This document shows positions 35,743 through 44,425 of a DNA stretch of 58,711 bases, piece by piece; the stretch's first letter is position 1, and every line of letters begins with the position of its first letter. Made by a program: the position numbers and the translations under genes. This stretch comes from Thermogemmatispora tikiterensis (GTDB lineage Bacteria; Chloroflexota; Ktedonobacteria; Ktedonobacterales; Ktedonobacteraceae). The notes under the pieces are model-generated. The model worked only from the letters and a program-made list of their open reading frames with translations, was not told the origin of the DNA and ran no database searches. The DNA lies in the NCBI RefSeq assembly GCF_003268475.1, contig NZ_MCIF01000002.1, positions 4,515,250 to 4,573,960 of the forward strand. Reading direction: 5' to 3'.

Positions 35743-37159
35743 AGCGGGCCAGTGCTCCAGACCGGAGATCTTGAGGCGCGGAAACGCCAGCGGTATCTGT
35801 GGGGCCGGTCTGCGAGACTGCCGGCACGAGGGCGATGGTTGCTTTTGCTGCTGGAGCCGGCTGCCTTCTGCCGGCGTCGGGCAGGGCCTCGGCTTTGCTC
35901 TCCTCCCTCTGACTCTGATGGCCGCCAGCGGCGCGGGCGTGAGGCCGCGGCCCCGCACGCCCTACCAGACGGCTGAGCCAGGGTGTGTACATAAGCGCAC
36001 TACTGACCGCCAGCGAGAGCGCGGCAACGGCACACCAGAGCAGGACCACACGCAGGGCAACAGGCCAGCTGCCTGGTAGCAGGGGTAGCAAGCGGCCAAG
36101 CAGTTGGTTGAGAATCAAGACATGGATCAGGTAAACACCGAAGGAGGCGTCCGAGCAGAGGCTCCAGAGGCGCACGCTCAGGCGCTTGTTGATCTCCTGA
36201 CTGGGCAGACCTGCCAGTCCTCTTGCCCAACGGGCGCAAAGCCAAAGGGCCAGGCCGATAACCGCTACGCTATAGAATACCATACTTGGCTGCAAGACAG
36301 AAGTAGCGTAGCCCATTGACTCGTGATAGACGCTGATCTGCTGGGCAAAGTGGACCCAGAGGGCCAGCAAAGTCAGGGCGAAGAGGCCCATGATCAGGCG
36401 CGCGTGCCGCAAGACAAAACGACGTACCTGCTCGAAATGGAGGGCCGCCAGTCCACCCAGCACAAAGTAGAACTGATACATCAGAACGAAGCGATCTTGA
36501 TAGACGGCCACCGTGTGCCAGAAAGCGTTGCCGCTGCGCTGCACGGTATGGTAGTCGACGTAGAAGAGCAGGACCTGCAGCACGAAGCTGCCGAGGAGCA
36601 GGAGCCAGGGATGGCGATCCCAGCGTTTGAGCAGGCCCATGAAGAGCGGGAAGATCACGTAGAACTGGATGGTGAGCAGAATATAGTAGAGCTGATAGGA
36701 GGCGTTGCCCGTCGCCACATCGAAGAGGGCCGTCTTGAGAAAGGTACTCCAGGAGCTGGGGTGCGTGTTAACGACGACGTAGACCAGACTCCAGAAGACA
36801 TAAGGAAAGATGACCCCCAGGCTGCGCTTCTTCCAGAACTGCCCAACTGGAAAACGGCGCCCGTTGTAGACGTAGACGAGGGCGAAGGCCGTGACGAACA
36901 TGAAGATCTCGCGCGTGAAGTGGAATGAGACCAGCAGGGCGTTCTGGATGGCGTAGCCCACGCCGCTCCCATTAAGGAAGGCAGTGGCTGCCAGGACATG
37001 CACCGCGATGACACTGAGGGCGGTGCAGGCGCGCAAGGGATCAAGCTCATAGACATGCGGTCGCTTGCCGCTACCGGCTGGCGAGCTGGAGCTATGACCG
37101 TCGCTGGGGCGACGAGCGCTACTGCTGCTACTGCTGAGGCTGATACTGGTCTGACTCAA
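35669..37159 (-). CDS. Acyltransferase-3 family membrane protein
   Basis: Integral membrane O-acyltransferase, 496 aa. A Ser-rich N-terminus (1-35) is followed by YELDPLRACTALSVIAVHV, where the conserved family His and Arg lie, then about ten helices. SFHFTREIFMFVTAFAL and SDASFGVYLIHVLILNQLLG are typical. The C-terminal 90 residues are a charged cytoplasmic tail. The start is TTG at 37159, with AGGAG 6 bases upstream lying within the last codons of the ligase gene, so the two are translationally coupled. Likely substrate is a cell-surface glycan or lipid; the acyl donor may come from the upstream ligase. Confidence 0.87.
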   Translation of the reverse strand: MSQTSISLSSSSSSARRPSDGHSSSSPAGSGKRPHVYELDPLRACTALSVIAVHVLAATAFLNGSGVGYAIQNALLVSFHFTREIFMFVTAFALVYVYNGRRFPVGQFWKKRSLGVIFPYVFWSLVYVVVNTHPSSWSTFLKTALFDVATGNASYQLYYILLTIQFYVIFPLFMGLLKRWDRHPWLLLLGSFVLQVLLFYVDYHTVQRSGNAFWHTVAVYQDRFVLMYQFYFVLGGLAALHFEQVRRFVLRHARLIMGLFALTLLALWVHFAQQISVYHESMGYATSVLQPSMVFYSVAVIGLALWLCARWARGLAGLPSQEINKRLSVRLWSLCSDASFGVYLIHVLILNQLLGRLLPLLPGSWPVALRVVLLWCAVAALSLAVSSALMYTPWLSRLVGRAGPRPHARAAGGHQSQREESKAEALPDAGRRQPAPAAKATIALVPAVSQTGPTDTAGVSAPQDLRSGALARYEQAHKNHSLDSAGPGLSDERHAL

Positions 37160-37161
37160 AG

Positions 37162-38778
37162 CTAACTCCTGACCTCCTCCCTGGCGATCTGCTGTAGCTC
37201 GCGCCGCGCTTGCTCACGGGTGCGCAGCAGGCGGCGGTCGATCTTGCCAGTGGCATTGCGCGGCAACTCGGGCAGGATCAGGTAGTCGACGGGGACGCGC
37301 GGTGGACTGAGGCGCTGGCGGGCATAGCTGCGCAGCTCCTCGACGCTGAGCTGGCGGCCTTCTTGCAGGCTCAGGTATGCCACGACGACCTCTCCGTAGA
37401 GCGGGTCGGGTCGTCCAACGACGGCGACCTCGCGCACCGCCGGGTGTTCCTGCAGGGTCTCCTCGATCTCGCGTGGGGCGATGTTCTCGCCGCCGCGGTT
37501 GATGACCTCGCGCAGCCGCCCCTTGATGAAGAGATAGCCGTCCTCGTCGAAGTAGCCCAGATCACCGGTGCGGAACCAGCCGTTCTGGAAAGAGGAAGCA
37601 CCGGCGCCATCCTCGTAGGCGCGGATGACGTTGGGGCCGGAGATGCAGATCTCGCCCACCTCGCCAGGCGGTAGATCGTACAGCTCTTCGTCTTCCTGAC
37701 TCTGGCTGCGAGCGTCGCCGCGCGGCAGGCAGATGCGCATGGCCACACCGGTCGGACGGCCCACCGAGCCGGCCTTATGCAGCGCGGGCGGCAAGGGATT
37801 CGCCGCGACCTGGCTGCCGGCCTCCGACAGTCCGTAGGTCTCGATCAGAGGAATGCCAAAGCGCTCTTCGAAGGCACGCAGGTTGGCCGGCGGCAGCGGG
37901 GCCGAGGCGCTGCGCGCGAAGCGCAGCCGGCCTGGCAGAAAGGCCGGGCACTCCTCGCTTTCGAGCAGCAAGGCCACAATGGTGGGCACGACGCTGATCC
38001 AGGTGGCTTCGTAGCGCTCGACCCAGGACCAGAAGCGTCGCCGGCTGAAGCGCGGGGCCACGATGAGCGAGGCGCCGGCCAGCAGCGAGGCACAGAGGCT
38101 GACGACGGGCGCGTTGATATGGAAGAATGGCAGGGTGGTCAGGCCGCGATCGGCGCTGGTCAGGGCGTGACTGCGGCGCACCTGCTCGGCGGTCCAGGTG
38201 ATCTGGCGCTCGCTGAGGGCCAGCCACTTCGGCTCTCCTGTGCTGCCGGAGGTACTCAGGTAGACGCGTCCCTCGCGTACCGGCAGAGGCCGAGCTGGCT
38301 CTGGAGCATGGCTGACGAGGGCGGTGAGTTGGGAGGCCGTGAAGAGACGTGCGCTGGAGGGCAGGAGCCGGGCGCTCCAGGCGCTCTCTCCTTCATCGGC
38401 GGCACAGAGCAGGCTCGGATGCTGACGCGCCAGCAGGCGCCGGGCCTCGTCAGCGCTGGCCGCCGGTGGAACGGGGATCAGGTCATAGCCGCTGCTGAGG
38501 GCTGTCAGCCAGATCAAACCGCTGAGCAGACTGCCCGGCAGGGCGAGCATGATGCGCTGGGGTGGCGGACCGAAGAGCTGACGCAGAAGGGCCAGTCCCG
38601 CCAGCGCCTGGCTGTAGCTCAGCTCTTTGCCGCTCTCGGCCTCGATGAGTAGGACCTTGTTCGGCGTCTGACGGGCGCCGTGCTGCAGGCTGGCCAGGAG
38701 ACGACCAGGCGTGAGTACAGTCCGCGAGAGGGGCGTTGGCCCGATATTTCTCGTTGGTGGTAGGCTGATAGTAGTCAT
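37162..38778 (-). CDS. AMP-forming acyl ligase (class I adenylate-forming enzyme)
   Basis: Activates a carboxylic acid as acyl-adenylate and usually passes it to CoA; 538 aa. Motifs in order: STSGSTGEPKW (phosphate loop), YGLSEAGSQ, GWFRTGDLGYFDEDGYLF, KGRLREVINRGGENI (hinge), and NATGKIDRR with the catalytic Lys. It resembles 4-coumarate or oxalyl-CoA-type ligases. It is the first gene of an operon with an acyltransferase-3 and a secreted hydrolase. Its upstream region carries the CTGAA element shared with the response regulator gene. The acid substrate is not predictable. Confidence 0.9.
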   Translation of the reverse strand: MTTISLPPTRNIGPTPLSRTVLTPGRLLASLQHGARQTPNKVLLIEAESGKELSYSQALAGLALLRQLFGPPPQRIMLALPGSLLSGLIWLTALSSGYDLIPVPPAASADEARRLLARQHPSLLCAADEGESAWSARLLPSSARLFTASQLTALVSHAPEPARPLPVREGRVYLSTSGSTGEPKWLALSERQITWTAEQVRRSHALTSADRGLTTLPFFHINAPVVSLCASLLAGASLIVAPRFSRRRFWSWVERYEATWISVVPTIVALLLESEECPAFLPGRLRFARSASAPLPPANLRAFEERFGIPLIETYGLSEAGSQVAANPLPPALHKAGSVGRPTGVAMRICLPRGDARSQSQEDEELYDLPPGEVGEICISGPNVIRAYEDGAGASSFQNGWFRTGDLGYFDEDGYLFIKGRLREVINRGGENIAPREIEETLQEHPAVREVAVVGRPDPLYGEVVVAYLSLQEGRQLSVEELRSYARQRLSPPRVPVDYLILPELPRNATGKIDRRLLRTREQARRELQQIAREEVRS

Positions 38779-38962
38779 AGACGTATCCGTTCCTGAGAGA
38801 GATTATCTCTGCGTTGCTGCAATCAGACAGACAACCTGCAAGCGAATCACGTTGCTTTGCTTTGCCTGAGATAGGGCAGCTGGATTGACACCATAGTGAG
38901 CACAGCTTTTGAGTAGCACAAGCATTGTCTTTTGAAACTGCCATTCATCTTGCCACCTGGGG

Positions 38963-39000
38963 CTGAAAAAAGGCCGCAGCGAGCCTGAAAATTCGCTGAA
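38963..39000 (+). promoter_or_regulatory. CTGAA direct-repeat element, copy 1 (putative response-regulator site)
   Basis: CTGAA at 38963, 38985 and 38996, a spacing of 22 then 11 bases. The core CTGAAAATTCGCTGAA (38985-39000) is a direct repeat with 11-bp period, the geometry bound head-to-tail by OmpR/PhoB-type regulators. It lies in the divergent region between the ligase operon and the two-component genes. The rest of 38779-39264 holds nothing else recognised. Confidence 0.6.
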
Positions 39001-39107
39001 ATGGCGTCGCTGGCAGCTCTACAAGCGCTCTCGTCGCTGAGGCTGGCCGTAAGAAAAATGGGCGGCGCACCCGCTGCAGGGGGATGAAAGGAAGGGAAAA
39101 GGGGGGA

Positions 39108-39139
39108 TTCAGCGAATTTTCAGCCGGGCTTGCTATATA
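39108..39139 (+). promoter_or_regulatory. Response-regulator promoter with inverted CTGAA element, copy 2
   Basis: 39108-39123 is the perfect reverse complement of CTGAAAATTCGCTGAA. It ends 10 bases before an extended -10 (TG at 39131, TATATA at 39134-39139) and occupies the -35 position, which itself has no TTGACA-like sequence. This is the layout of PhoB-activated promoters and predicts autoregulation of the downstream response regulator. Confidence 0.6.
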
Positions 39140-39264
39140 CCATGCAGGTATTGTTCACTATCCCTGGGGGCTGGCAGGTTTGCCACTTCAGGCCCCCCTG
39201 AGCGTATAGGAAGAAGAGAGCGTCTGCTTTGGCACTTGTATAAGATAGGGCACAGGATTTCAGC

Positions 39265-39972
39265 ATGCTGGCGAGCAATAAGGAGCATAACGGTAGCAAG
39301 AGCAAGCAACCATCGGTCCTGATTGTCGATGATGAGCCGCAGATCATAGACTTTCTCCAGATGGGGTTTGTCTACGAAGGCTTTCAGGTGCTGGTGGCCA
39401 CCAGTGGGCCGGAGGCGGTGCGCATGGCCACGCAGCATCAGCCGGATATCATCATTCTGGATATCATGCTGCCCGGCTGCGATGGCCTGGAGGTCACGCG
39501 CCAGCTACGGCGCAGTCACGATATCCCGATTATCATGCTCACGGCCCGCGACGAGGTTGACGACCGCGTGGCCGGGCTGGACTGCGGCGCCGACGACTAC
39601 CTGACCAAGCCCTTCGCCTTTCGCGAGCTGATGGCGCGCACGCGGGCCGTGCTGCGCCGTCACGGCAACAACGTCGCCGACATACTCTCGTTCCAGGACA
39701 TTACGCTTGACCGGGGCACTCATACCGTCACCCTGCGCGGTGAGCCAGTCGAGCTGACGCCGCGCGAGTTCAGCCTGCTAGAGCTGTTCCTGATGCATCC
39801 GCGTCAGGTCCTCTCGCGCGACACCATTCTCTCGCGCGTCTGGGGCTATGACTACGTCGGAGACGACAACATTGTCGAGGTTTACGTCCGCCATCTGCGC
39901 GAGAAGCTGCACGACAATCCGCCACGCTTGCTGCAAACGGTGCGGGGTATTGGCTATACCCTGCGAGGCTAA
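39265..39972 (+). CDS. OmpR/PhoB-family response regulator
   Basis: Two-component transcription factor, 235 aa. The receiver domain (about 17-130) has acidic VDDEPQ, phosphoacceptor Asp in IIILDIMLPGCDGLEV, the conserved Thr in IIMLTARDE and Lys in YLTKPFAFREL. The C-terminal winged helix (about 140-233) has LTPREFSLLELFLMHPRQVL, VWGYDYVGDDNIVEVYVRHLREK (read in two parts, VWGYDYVGDDN and IVEVYVRHLREK) and VRGIGYTLRG. AGGA lies 8 bases before the ATG. The histidine kinase follows after 3 bases. Three CTGAA elements nearby are its likely sites. Confidence 0.95.
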   Translation: MLASNKEHNGSKSKQPSVLIVDDEPQIIDFLQMGFVYEGFQVLVATSGPEAVRMATQHQPDIIILDIMLPGCDGLEVTRQLRRSHDIPIIMLTARDEVDDRVAGLDCGADDYLTKPFAFRELMARTRAVLRRHGNNVADILSFQDITLDRGTHTVTLRGEPVELTPREFSLLELFLMHPRQVLSRDTILSRVWGYDYVGDDNIVEVYVRHLREKLHDNPPRLLQTVRGIGYTLRG

Positions 39973-39975
39973 AGC

Positions 39976-41568
39976 ATGAAGAAGCGCGCCAATCGTCTGT
40001 CGCGACTCTTACGCCACGTGCCGATCCGCTGGCGCCTGGTGCTGGTCTCTCTTGGCCTCTTGACCCTCCTGCTCGGCTCGCTCGGAGTGATCATCTCCCT
40101 GATTGCCGAACAAGACCTGCTCTCTAATCAGGTCGACGTCCTCTGCAACGAGGCCCAGGTGGCCATCAAAGGCATCATGAAAGGCAACCAGGATCACCCT
40201 TTCCGCCTCTCGTACACCTTTTTGCCGCCGGAAAAGCCTTCGACGGACTTTCTCTATACCGCCTCGACGCTGGCTTTTCGCCTCGTGAGTCCCAGCACCA
40301 ATGCCGCCATTTTGGCCACCGACGGTAGTGTACTGGTGCCGGGCAGCAGCTCCCCCTTTGCCTTGCAACCTATCGATGTGCCGCCTGCGCAGGTGCAACA
40401 GGCCCTGCAGCGCGATGACCAGCGCCCCCCCTATCTGGTGCTCAAGGGGGCCAATGGGCAGCCGCAGCTGGTCGTCTTCCTGCCCCTGGTCGATACCTTC
40501 CGCGATCACACGCTGGGCATTCTCCAGATCAGCACCTCGACGACGCCGATCGATGATTTCCTGACAACGCTGCATCTGACGCTCTTCATGGGGGTGGTGG
40601 TCCTGCTGGGCCTGGCCACGGCCCTGATCTATCCGTTGGTGAGCGTAGCTCTGCATCCGCTGGTCGAGATCGAGCGTACCAGCCAGCGCATTGCTCAGGG
40701 CGAGCTGTCGATGCGTATCGAGCCACCGCCAACGGATGATGAGATCGGGCGTCTGGCTCACTCCTTTAATCGCATGGTGGCGCGGCTGGAGGAGGCTTTC
40801 CAGCGCCAGAAGCGCTTTGTTTCAGATGTCTCCCATGAGCTGCGCACGCCGCTGACGGCTCTCAGCGGGAGTCTGGAGATGTTGCTACTGGGGGCCGATC
40901 GTGGTGACCTGGAGGCGGCGCGACGCCTGGCGCGTGGCATGTATACTGAGGTGCAGCGTCTACAGCGCATGGTGGAAGATTTGCTGGTGCTGACGCGCCT
41001 CGATGCGGGTCGCCTGGAGATGCGGCGTGAGTTGATCAGAGCCGATGACATTCTGGCAACGGTCTGTGAGCAGGCGGAGCACCTGGCGCATGGCCAGACG
41101 CTGCGCTGGAGCGTAGCCCCGGGAACACCGGCCCTGCTGGGCGATAAGGACCGTCTGCGCCAGGCTCTGCTCAATATTGTCGATAATGCCTTGAAATATA
41201 CACCTGCCGAGGGAACGGTCGAGCTGCAGGCCAGTCCGGCCAGCGGTGGTCTGGTCATGCTCAGCGTGCGCGATACGGGCGAGGGGATTCCGCCCGAGGC
41301 CCTGCCACATGTCTTTGAACGTTTCTTCCGCGCCGACCCGGCCCGCAGCCGGCTGGGGAGGCGGCCCGGTGGCAGCGGCCTGGGGCTGGCCATCACTCGT
41401 GAGCTGGTGGAGGCCCAGGGCGGCAAGATCCGCCTCGATAGCCGGCTGGGCGAAGGGACCACGGTCACGATTCTCTTCCCCGCCGCTGTTGATGGACGCG
41501 CCGCGGCGCGCGGTGAGGAGACGGTGCGCAATCGCAGCCTGTCGCAGCCTGGCAGCCGCCCGTCGTGA
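39976..41568 (+). CDS. Sensor histidine kinase
   Basis: Membrane histidine kinase, 530 aa. Helix 1 is LVLVSLGLLTLLLGSLGVII and helix 2 about 195-218, enclosing an extracytoplasmic sensor of about 150 residues with no recognised ligand domain. A HAMP domain follows, then the H-box VSDVSHELRTPLTAL, N-box LLNIVDNALKYTP, G1 DTGEGIPPEAL, F-box VFERFFRAD and G2 GGSGLGLAI. It is the partner of the response regulator immediately upstream. The extracytoplasmic stimulus is unknown; regulated genes hint at envelope or redox signals. Confidence 0.95.
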   Translation: MKKRANRLSRLLRHVPIRWRLVLVSLGLLTLLLGSLGVIISLIAEQDLLSNQVDVLCNEAQVAIKGIMKGNQDHPFRLSYTFLPPEKPSTDFLYTASTLAFRLVSPSTNAAILATDGSVLVPGSSSPFALQPIDVPPAQVQQALQRDDQRPPYLVLKGANGQPQLVVFLPLVDTFRDHTLGILQISTSTTPIDDFLTTLHLTLFMGVVVLLGLATALIYPLVSVALHPLVEIERTSQRIAQGELSMRIEPPPTDDEIGRLAHSFNRMVARLEEAFQRQKRFVSDVSHELRTPLTALSGSLEMLLLGADRGDLEAARRLARGMYTEVQRLQRMVEDLLVLTRLDAGRLEMRRELIRADDILATVCEQAEHLAHGQTLRWSVAPGTPALLGDKDRLRQALLNIVDNALKYTPAEGTVELQASPASGGLVMLSVRDTGEGIPPEALPHVFERFFRADPARSRLGRRPGGSGLGLAITRELVEAQGGKIRLDSRLGEGTTVTILFPAAVDGRAAARGEETVRNRSLSQPGSRPS

Positions 41569-41660
41569 GACCAGGTCGGTCGGTCGGCTCTGCTCGTGCT
41601 CGTCGAAGAGACAGGGGGGCGGGTGAGGGAGAGCAGCGGGAAAAAGAAAAGGGAGGGAGG

Positions 41661-41683
41661 GGGACGCCAGGGGAGGGCGTCCC
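41661..41683 (-). terminator. Rho-independent terminator of the cysteine synthase operon
   Basis: GGGACGCC/GGCGTCCC stem, 7-base loop, followed on the minus strand by a pyrimidine run including TTTTCTTTTT. It also separates the convergent histidine kinase gene. Confidence 0.7.
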
Positions 41684-41686
41684 GCC

Positions 41687-42634
41687 TTAGCAGAGTGAAG
41701 GTTGCAGGGTAGCTGTGGCAGTGTGCTCGCTCTGCCCCGCTGGCTGCACGAGCCAGCGCGGCTCGCTCAGGTACTTCCAGCCGCCGTCGGCCAGGATGAT
41801 CACAATCTTGCCTTCTTCCATGCGCTCCGCCACGCGCAGGGCGACGTCCAACACGGCCCCGCTCGACGGACCGGCAAAGATCCCTTCTTGCTCCTTGAGC
41901 TGCAGCGTGCGCTCCCAGGCTTGTTGACTGGAGACCAGCAGGCGCTCGTCGATGACGCGCAGATCCAGCACCGGGGGGACGAAGCCATCGGCCAGGTTGC
42001 GCAAACCCTGGATGCTGTCACCCTGAACTGGTTCGGCCCCAATAATGCGGATGGCCGGGTTATGCTCCTTGAGGCGGCGGCCGATGCCAGTCAGGGTGCC
42101 GCCGGAGCCGAGGCCGGCCACCACCACGCTGACGTCGGGCAGGTCACGCAGCAGCTCCGCCCCGGTTGTCTCGTAATGGGCGGCGGGATTGGCTTCGTTC
42201 CCATATTGGAAAAGCATCACATAGCGCGGATCATCTCGCGCGATCTCCTGAGCCAGGCGAATGGCGCCGTTGCTGCCCGCCGCGCCCGGCGAGGTGATCA
42301 CCGTGGCCCCGTAGAGTTCCAGCATGCGCCGCTTATCCTGTGTCCCCTTCTCCGAGACCACCGCTGTGAAGCGGTAGCCTTTCATGGTGGCGATCAGGGC
42401 CAGGGCCACGCCCGTGTTGCCGCTGGTTGGCTCCAGCAGAATGGAATCGGGCTTGAGCAGGCCACGGGCCTCGGCCTCCTCGATCATCTTGAGGGCGATG
42501 CGATCCTTGATGCTCCCCGAGGGATTGGCCCCTTCCATCTTGGCGAAGATGCGCACGCGCGGACGCGGGCTGAAACTCTTCAGCTCGATTAAGGGTGTAT
42601 TACCCACTGTCTCTAGAATGCTGCTGTAATACAT
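41687..42634 (-). CDS. Cysteine synthase family protein (CysK/CysM)
   Basis: PLP-dependent O-acetylserine (or O-phosphoserine) sulfhydrylase, 315 aa. The PLP lysine lies in NPSGSIKDRIA, the substrate loop is EPTSGNTGVAL, the phosphate-binding loop GLGSGGTLTGIGR, and SSGAVLDVAL is near the end. ETVGNTPLIEL at the N-terminus is the family signature. It follows a PLP decarboxylase gene by 36 bases in the same direction. CysM-type versus CysK-type cannot be decided, nor can a specialised role tied to the decarboxylase be excluded. The spacing of AAGGAGGG to the start (13 bases) is long. Confidence 0.9.
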   Translation of the reverse strand: MYYSSILETVGNTPLIELKSFSPRPRVRIFAKMEGANPSGSIKDRIALKMIEEAEARGLLKPDSILLEPTSGNTGVALALIATMKGYRFTAVVSEKGTQDKRRMLELYGATVITSPGAAGSNGAIRLAQEIARDDPRYVMLFQYGNEANPAAHYETTGAELLRDLPDVSVVVAGLGSGGTLTGIGRRLKEHNPAIRIIGAEPVQGDSIQGLRNLADGFVPPVLDLRVIDERLLVSSQQAWERTLQLKEQEGIFAGPSSGAVLDVALRVAERMEEGKIVIILADGGWKYLSEPRWLVQPAGQSEHTATATLQPSLC

Positions 42635-42670
42635 GGTAGAAGATATTCCCTCCTTTCAAGGGCGCCCGGC

Positions 42671-44134
42671 TCAGAGATCGCAGAGCGCCCTGCCGACGGT
42701 CAGCACCTCGTCGACCATTGCCTGGATGTCGGCGGCGGTTGTGGCGTAGTGCACCAGGCAGGCGCGCAGCAGCTCCTGGCCGCGCAGGCGTGTGCTGGTC
42801 AGAAAGACGCGTCCGCGACGCTGGATCTCGCGCGCCAGTTGCCGATTGAGGCGGTTGAGCAGCGTCGGCTCGTCGCGCAGGGTGGGCGGCGCGTAGCGGA
42901 AGCGTACGATGCTCAGGGGACCGCCTGAGATCAGCTCAAGCTCGGGCTGGGCCGCGACCTCATGGGCGAGCAGGCGGGCCATACTGATATTGTTGCTGAT
43001 GGCGCGGGCCAGCCCGGCGCGGCCTGCTGTGCGCACCGTGGCCCAGGCATCGAGGGCGCGGAAACGGCGCGTGCGCTGTAAGGTATATTCAGACATCCAG
43101 TTGGCATCGTCCTCGTCGTCGCTCTGGGTCAGGCGGAAAGCGTCGTGGAGGGCGGAGCCGTGGCGCACAAGGGCGCAGCCGCAGTCGATGGGGACCGAGA
43201 GCCACTTATGCTGGTCGGTGGCCAGTGAGTCAACCTGGTCGATGCCGCGGTAAAGCGGAGCGACCCGCTCGTCGAGGATGCCGAAGGCGCCGTAGGCTCC
43301 GTCGACGTGCAGCCAGAGGCCCTCGGCGTGGCAGAGTTCGGCCAGCTCCTGCAGGGGATCGATGGCGCCCGTCTCGACGGTGCCAGCGGTGGCCGCCACA
43401 CAGAAAGGACGCAGCCCGGCGGCCCGGTCCTCGTGGATACGGCGCTCCAGGGCCGCCAGATCCATGCGGTAGTCAGGGGTCGAGGGCACGATGTGAATCG
43501 AGGAGCTGCCCAGGCCCATTGCTTCGACCGAGCGGCGAATGCTGAAGTGGCCCTGGTCGGACTGGTAGAGCACAAATGGTGGATGGTGGCCTTGCAGGCC
43601 CTCGCGGCGCACGTTCCAGCCGTCTTGTTCGGCGGCCCAGTAGCGCGCGGCCTGCAGACAGGTAAAGTTGGCCTCGGAGCTGCCGCTGACGAAGACGCCG
43701 GCGCTGCCTTCCGTCGGGAGGCCGGCCAGCTCCATCATCCAGCGCACGGCGCAGCGCTCCAGCTCCTGGCCGGCGTGGTCGCCGATGCCACAGTTGGGGT
43801 TCATAGCTGCCGCCAGCGGTTTGAGCAGAATGCTGGCATGGGAGGGGGCCGAGTTGATCCAGCCGGCGAAGCGCGGATGGCCGTTGCCCTGGGGATAGGG
43901 CAGAATCTGCTCGCGCAGCAGTGTCAGGGTCTCCTCGAAGGGCTGTCCCTCCTCGGGCAGGCCCTGCCCACTGATCTGCTGGCGTATTTCAGCAGGCAGA
44001 GGCTGCCAGACAGGGCGCTCCTCGATACCGCTGAGGTAGCGCTCTAACTCGTCGAGAACCAGATCGCCGTAGCGACGCAGACGCTCTGGCTCAAAGGCAA
44101 GACCGGTATCGGTCCGCAAGCCTGTCACAGTCAT
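42671..44134 (-). CDS. PLP-dependent decarboxylase (aromatic amino acid decarboxylase-like)
   Basis: Group II amino acid decarboxylase fold, 487 aa. The N-terminal helical part contains HPRFAGWINSAPSHASIL. Catalytic motifs: VFVSGSSEANFTCLQAAR, WLHVDGAYGAFG with the PLP-ring Asp, and SLATDQHKWLSVP with the PLP lysine. It could act on tyrosine, tryptophan, aspartate or cysteine sulfinate; the substrate residues do not decide this. ATG 44134 is used, but AAGGAG is 15 bases away, which is long. It shares a divergent promoter region, and a CTGAA element at 44185-44222, with the DoxX-Rieske gene. Confidence 0.85.
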   Translation of the reverse strand: MTVTGLRTDTGLAFEPERLRRYGDLVLDELERYLSGIEERPVWQPLPAEIRQQISGQGLPEEGQPFEETLTLLREQILPYPQGNGHPRFAGWINSAPSHASILLKPLAAAMNPNCGIGDHAGQELERCAVRWMMELAGLPTEGSAGVFVSGSSEANFTCLQAARYWAAEQDGWNVRREGLQGHHPPFVLYQSDQGHFSIRRSVEAMGLGSSSIHIVPSTPDYRMDLAALERRIHEDRAAGLRPFCVAATAGTVETGAIDPLQELAELCHAEGLWLHVDGAYGAFGILDERVAPLYRGIDQVDSLATDQHKWLSVPIDCGCALVRHGSALHDAFRLTQSDDEDDANWMSEYTLQRTRRFRALDAWATVRTAGRAGLARAISNNISMARLLAHEVAAQPELELISGGPLSIVRFRYAPPTLRDEPTLLNRLNRQLAREIQRRGRVFLTSTRLRGQELLRACLVHYATTAADIQAMVDEVLTVGRALCDL

Positions 44135-44184
44135 AGTGATGAGATCTAACTCCTTTCCTTTCCCTCCAAGCATGCCACTGCTGT

Positions 44185-44222
44185 CTGAAATTTGGGCACA
44201 GGCTTGCTAAAAATTCGCTGAA
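44185..44222 (+). promoter_or_regulatory. CTGAA direct-repeat element, copy 3
   Basis: CTGAA at 44185, CTAAA at 44207 and CTGAA at 44218 reproduce the 22-then-11 base spacing of copy 1. The core CTAAAAATTCGCTGAA matches 15 of 16 bases. It is 50 bases upstream of the decarboxylase start and about 200 upstream of the DoxX-Rieske start. A TTTACA/TTGTCA-type -35 region for the latter lies at 44256-44272 with no clear -10. Confidence 0.55.
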
Positions 44223-44425
44223 TCTGAGCCGTCCAGGAGGGTAGTTCACAGAAACTTTACATTTTTTTGTCAGTTGCTTGATCTCTCCTCAGTAAGGTAG
44301 GGGCGAAAGCGATCCGCACGGAAGGCAGCTGGCTGGCGCGGTCAGGCGGAGAGCGGAGAGCAATGGTGCTTGTCGGCCAGCCAGCCAGGAAGATGTTTTT
44401 AAGCCTGCAAGGGTGGAAGGAGACC

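Noticed and set aside
37777..38652. 291-codon plus-strand frame opposite the AMP-forming ligase
   Set aside because: Antisense to a gene with every family motif; Gly/Ala/Gln-rich low-complexity translation.
44363..44425. Upstream ATGs (44363, 44393) as the DoxX-Rieske start
   Set aside because: Not excluded. 44426 was preferred because AAGGAG immediately precedes it and the extra residues look non-conserved, but its spacing is short.
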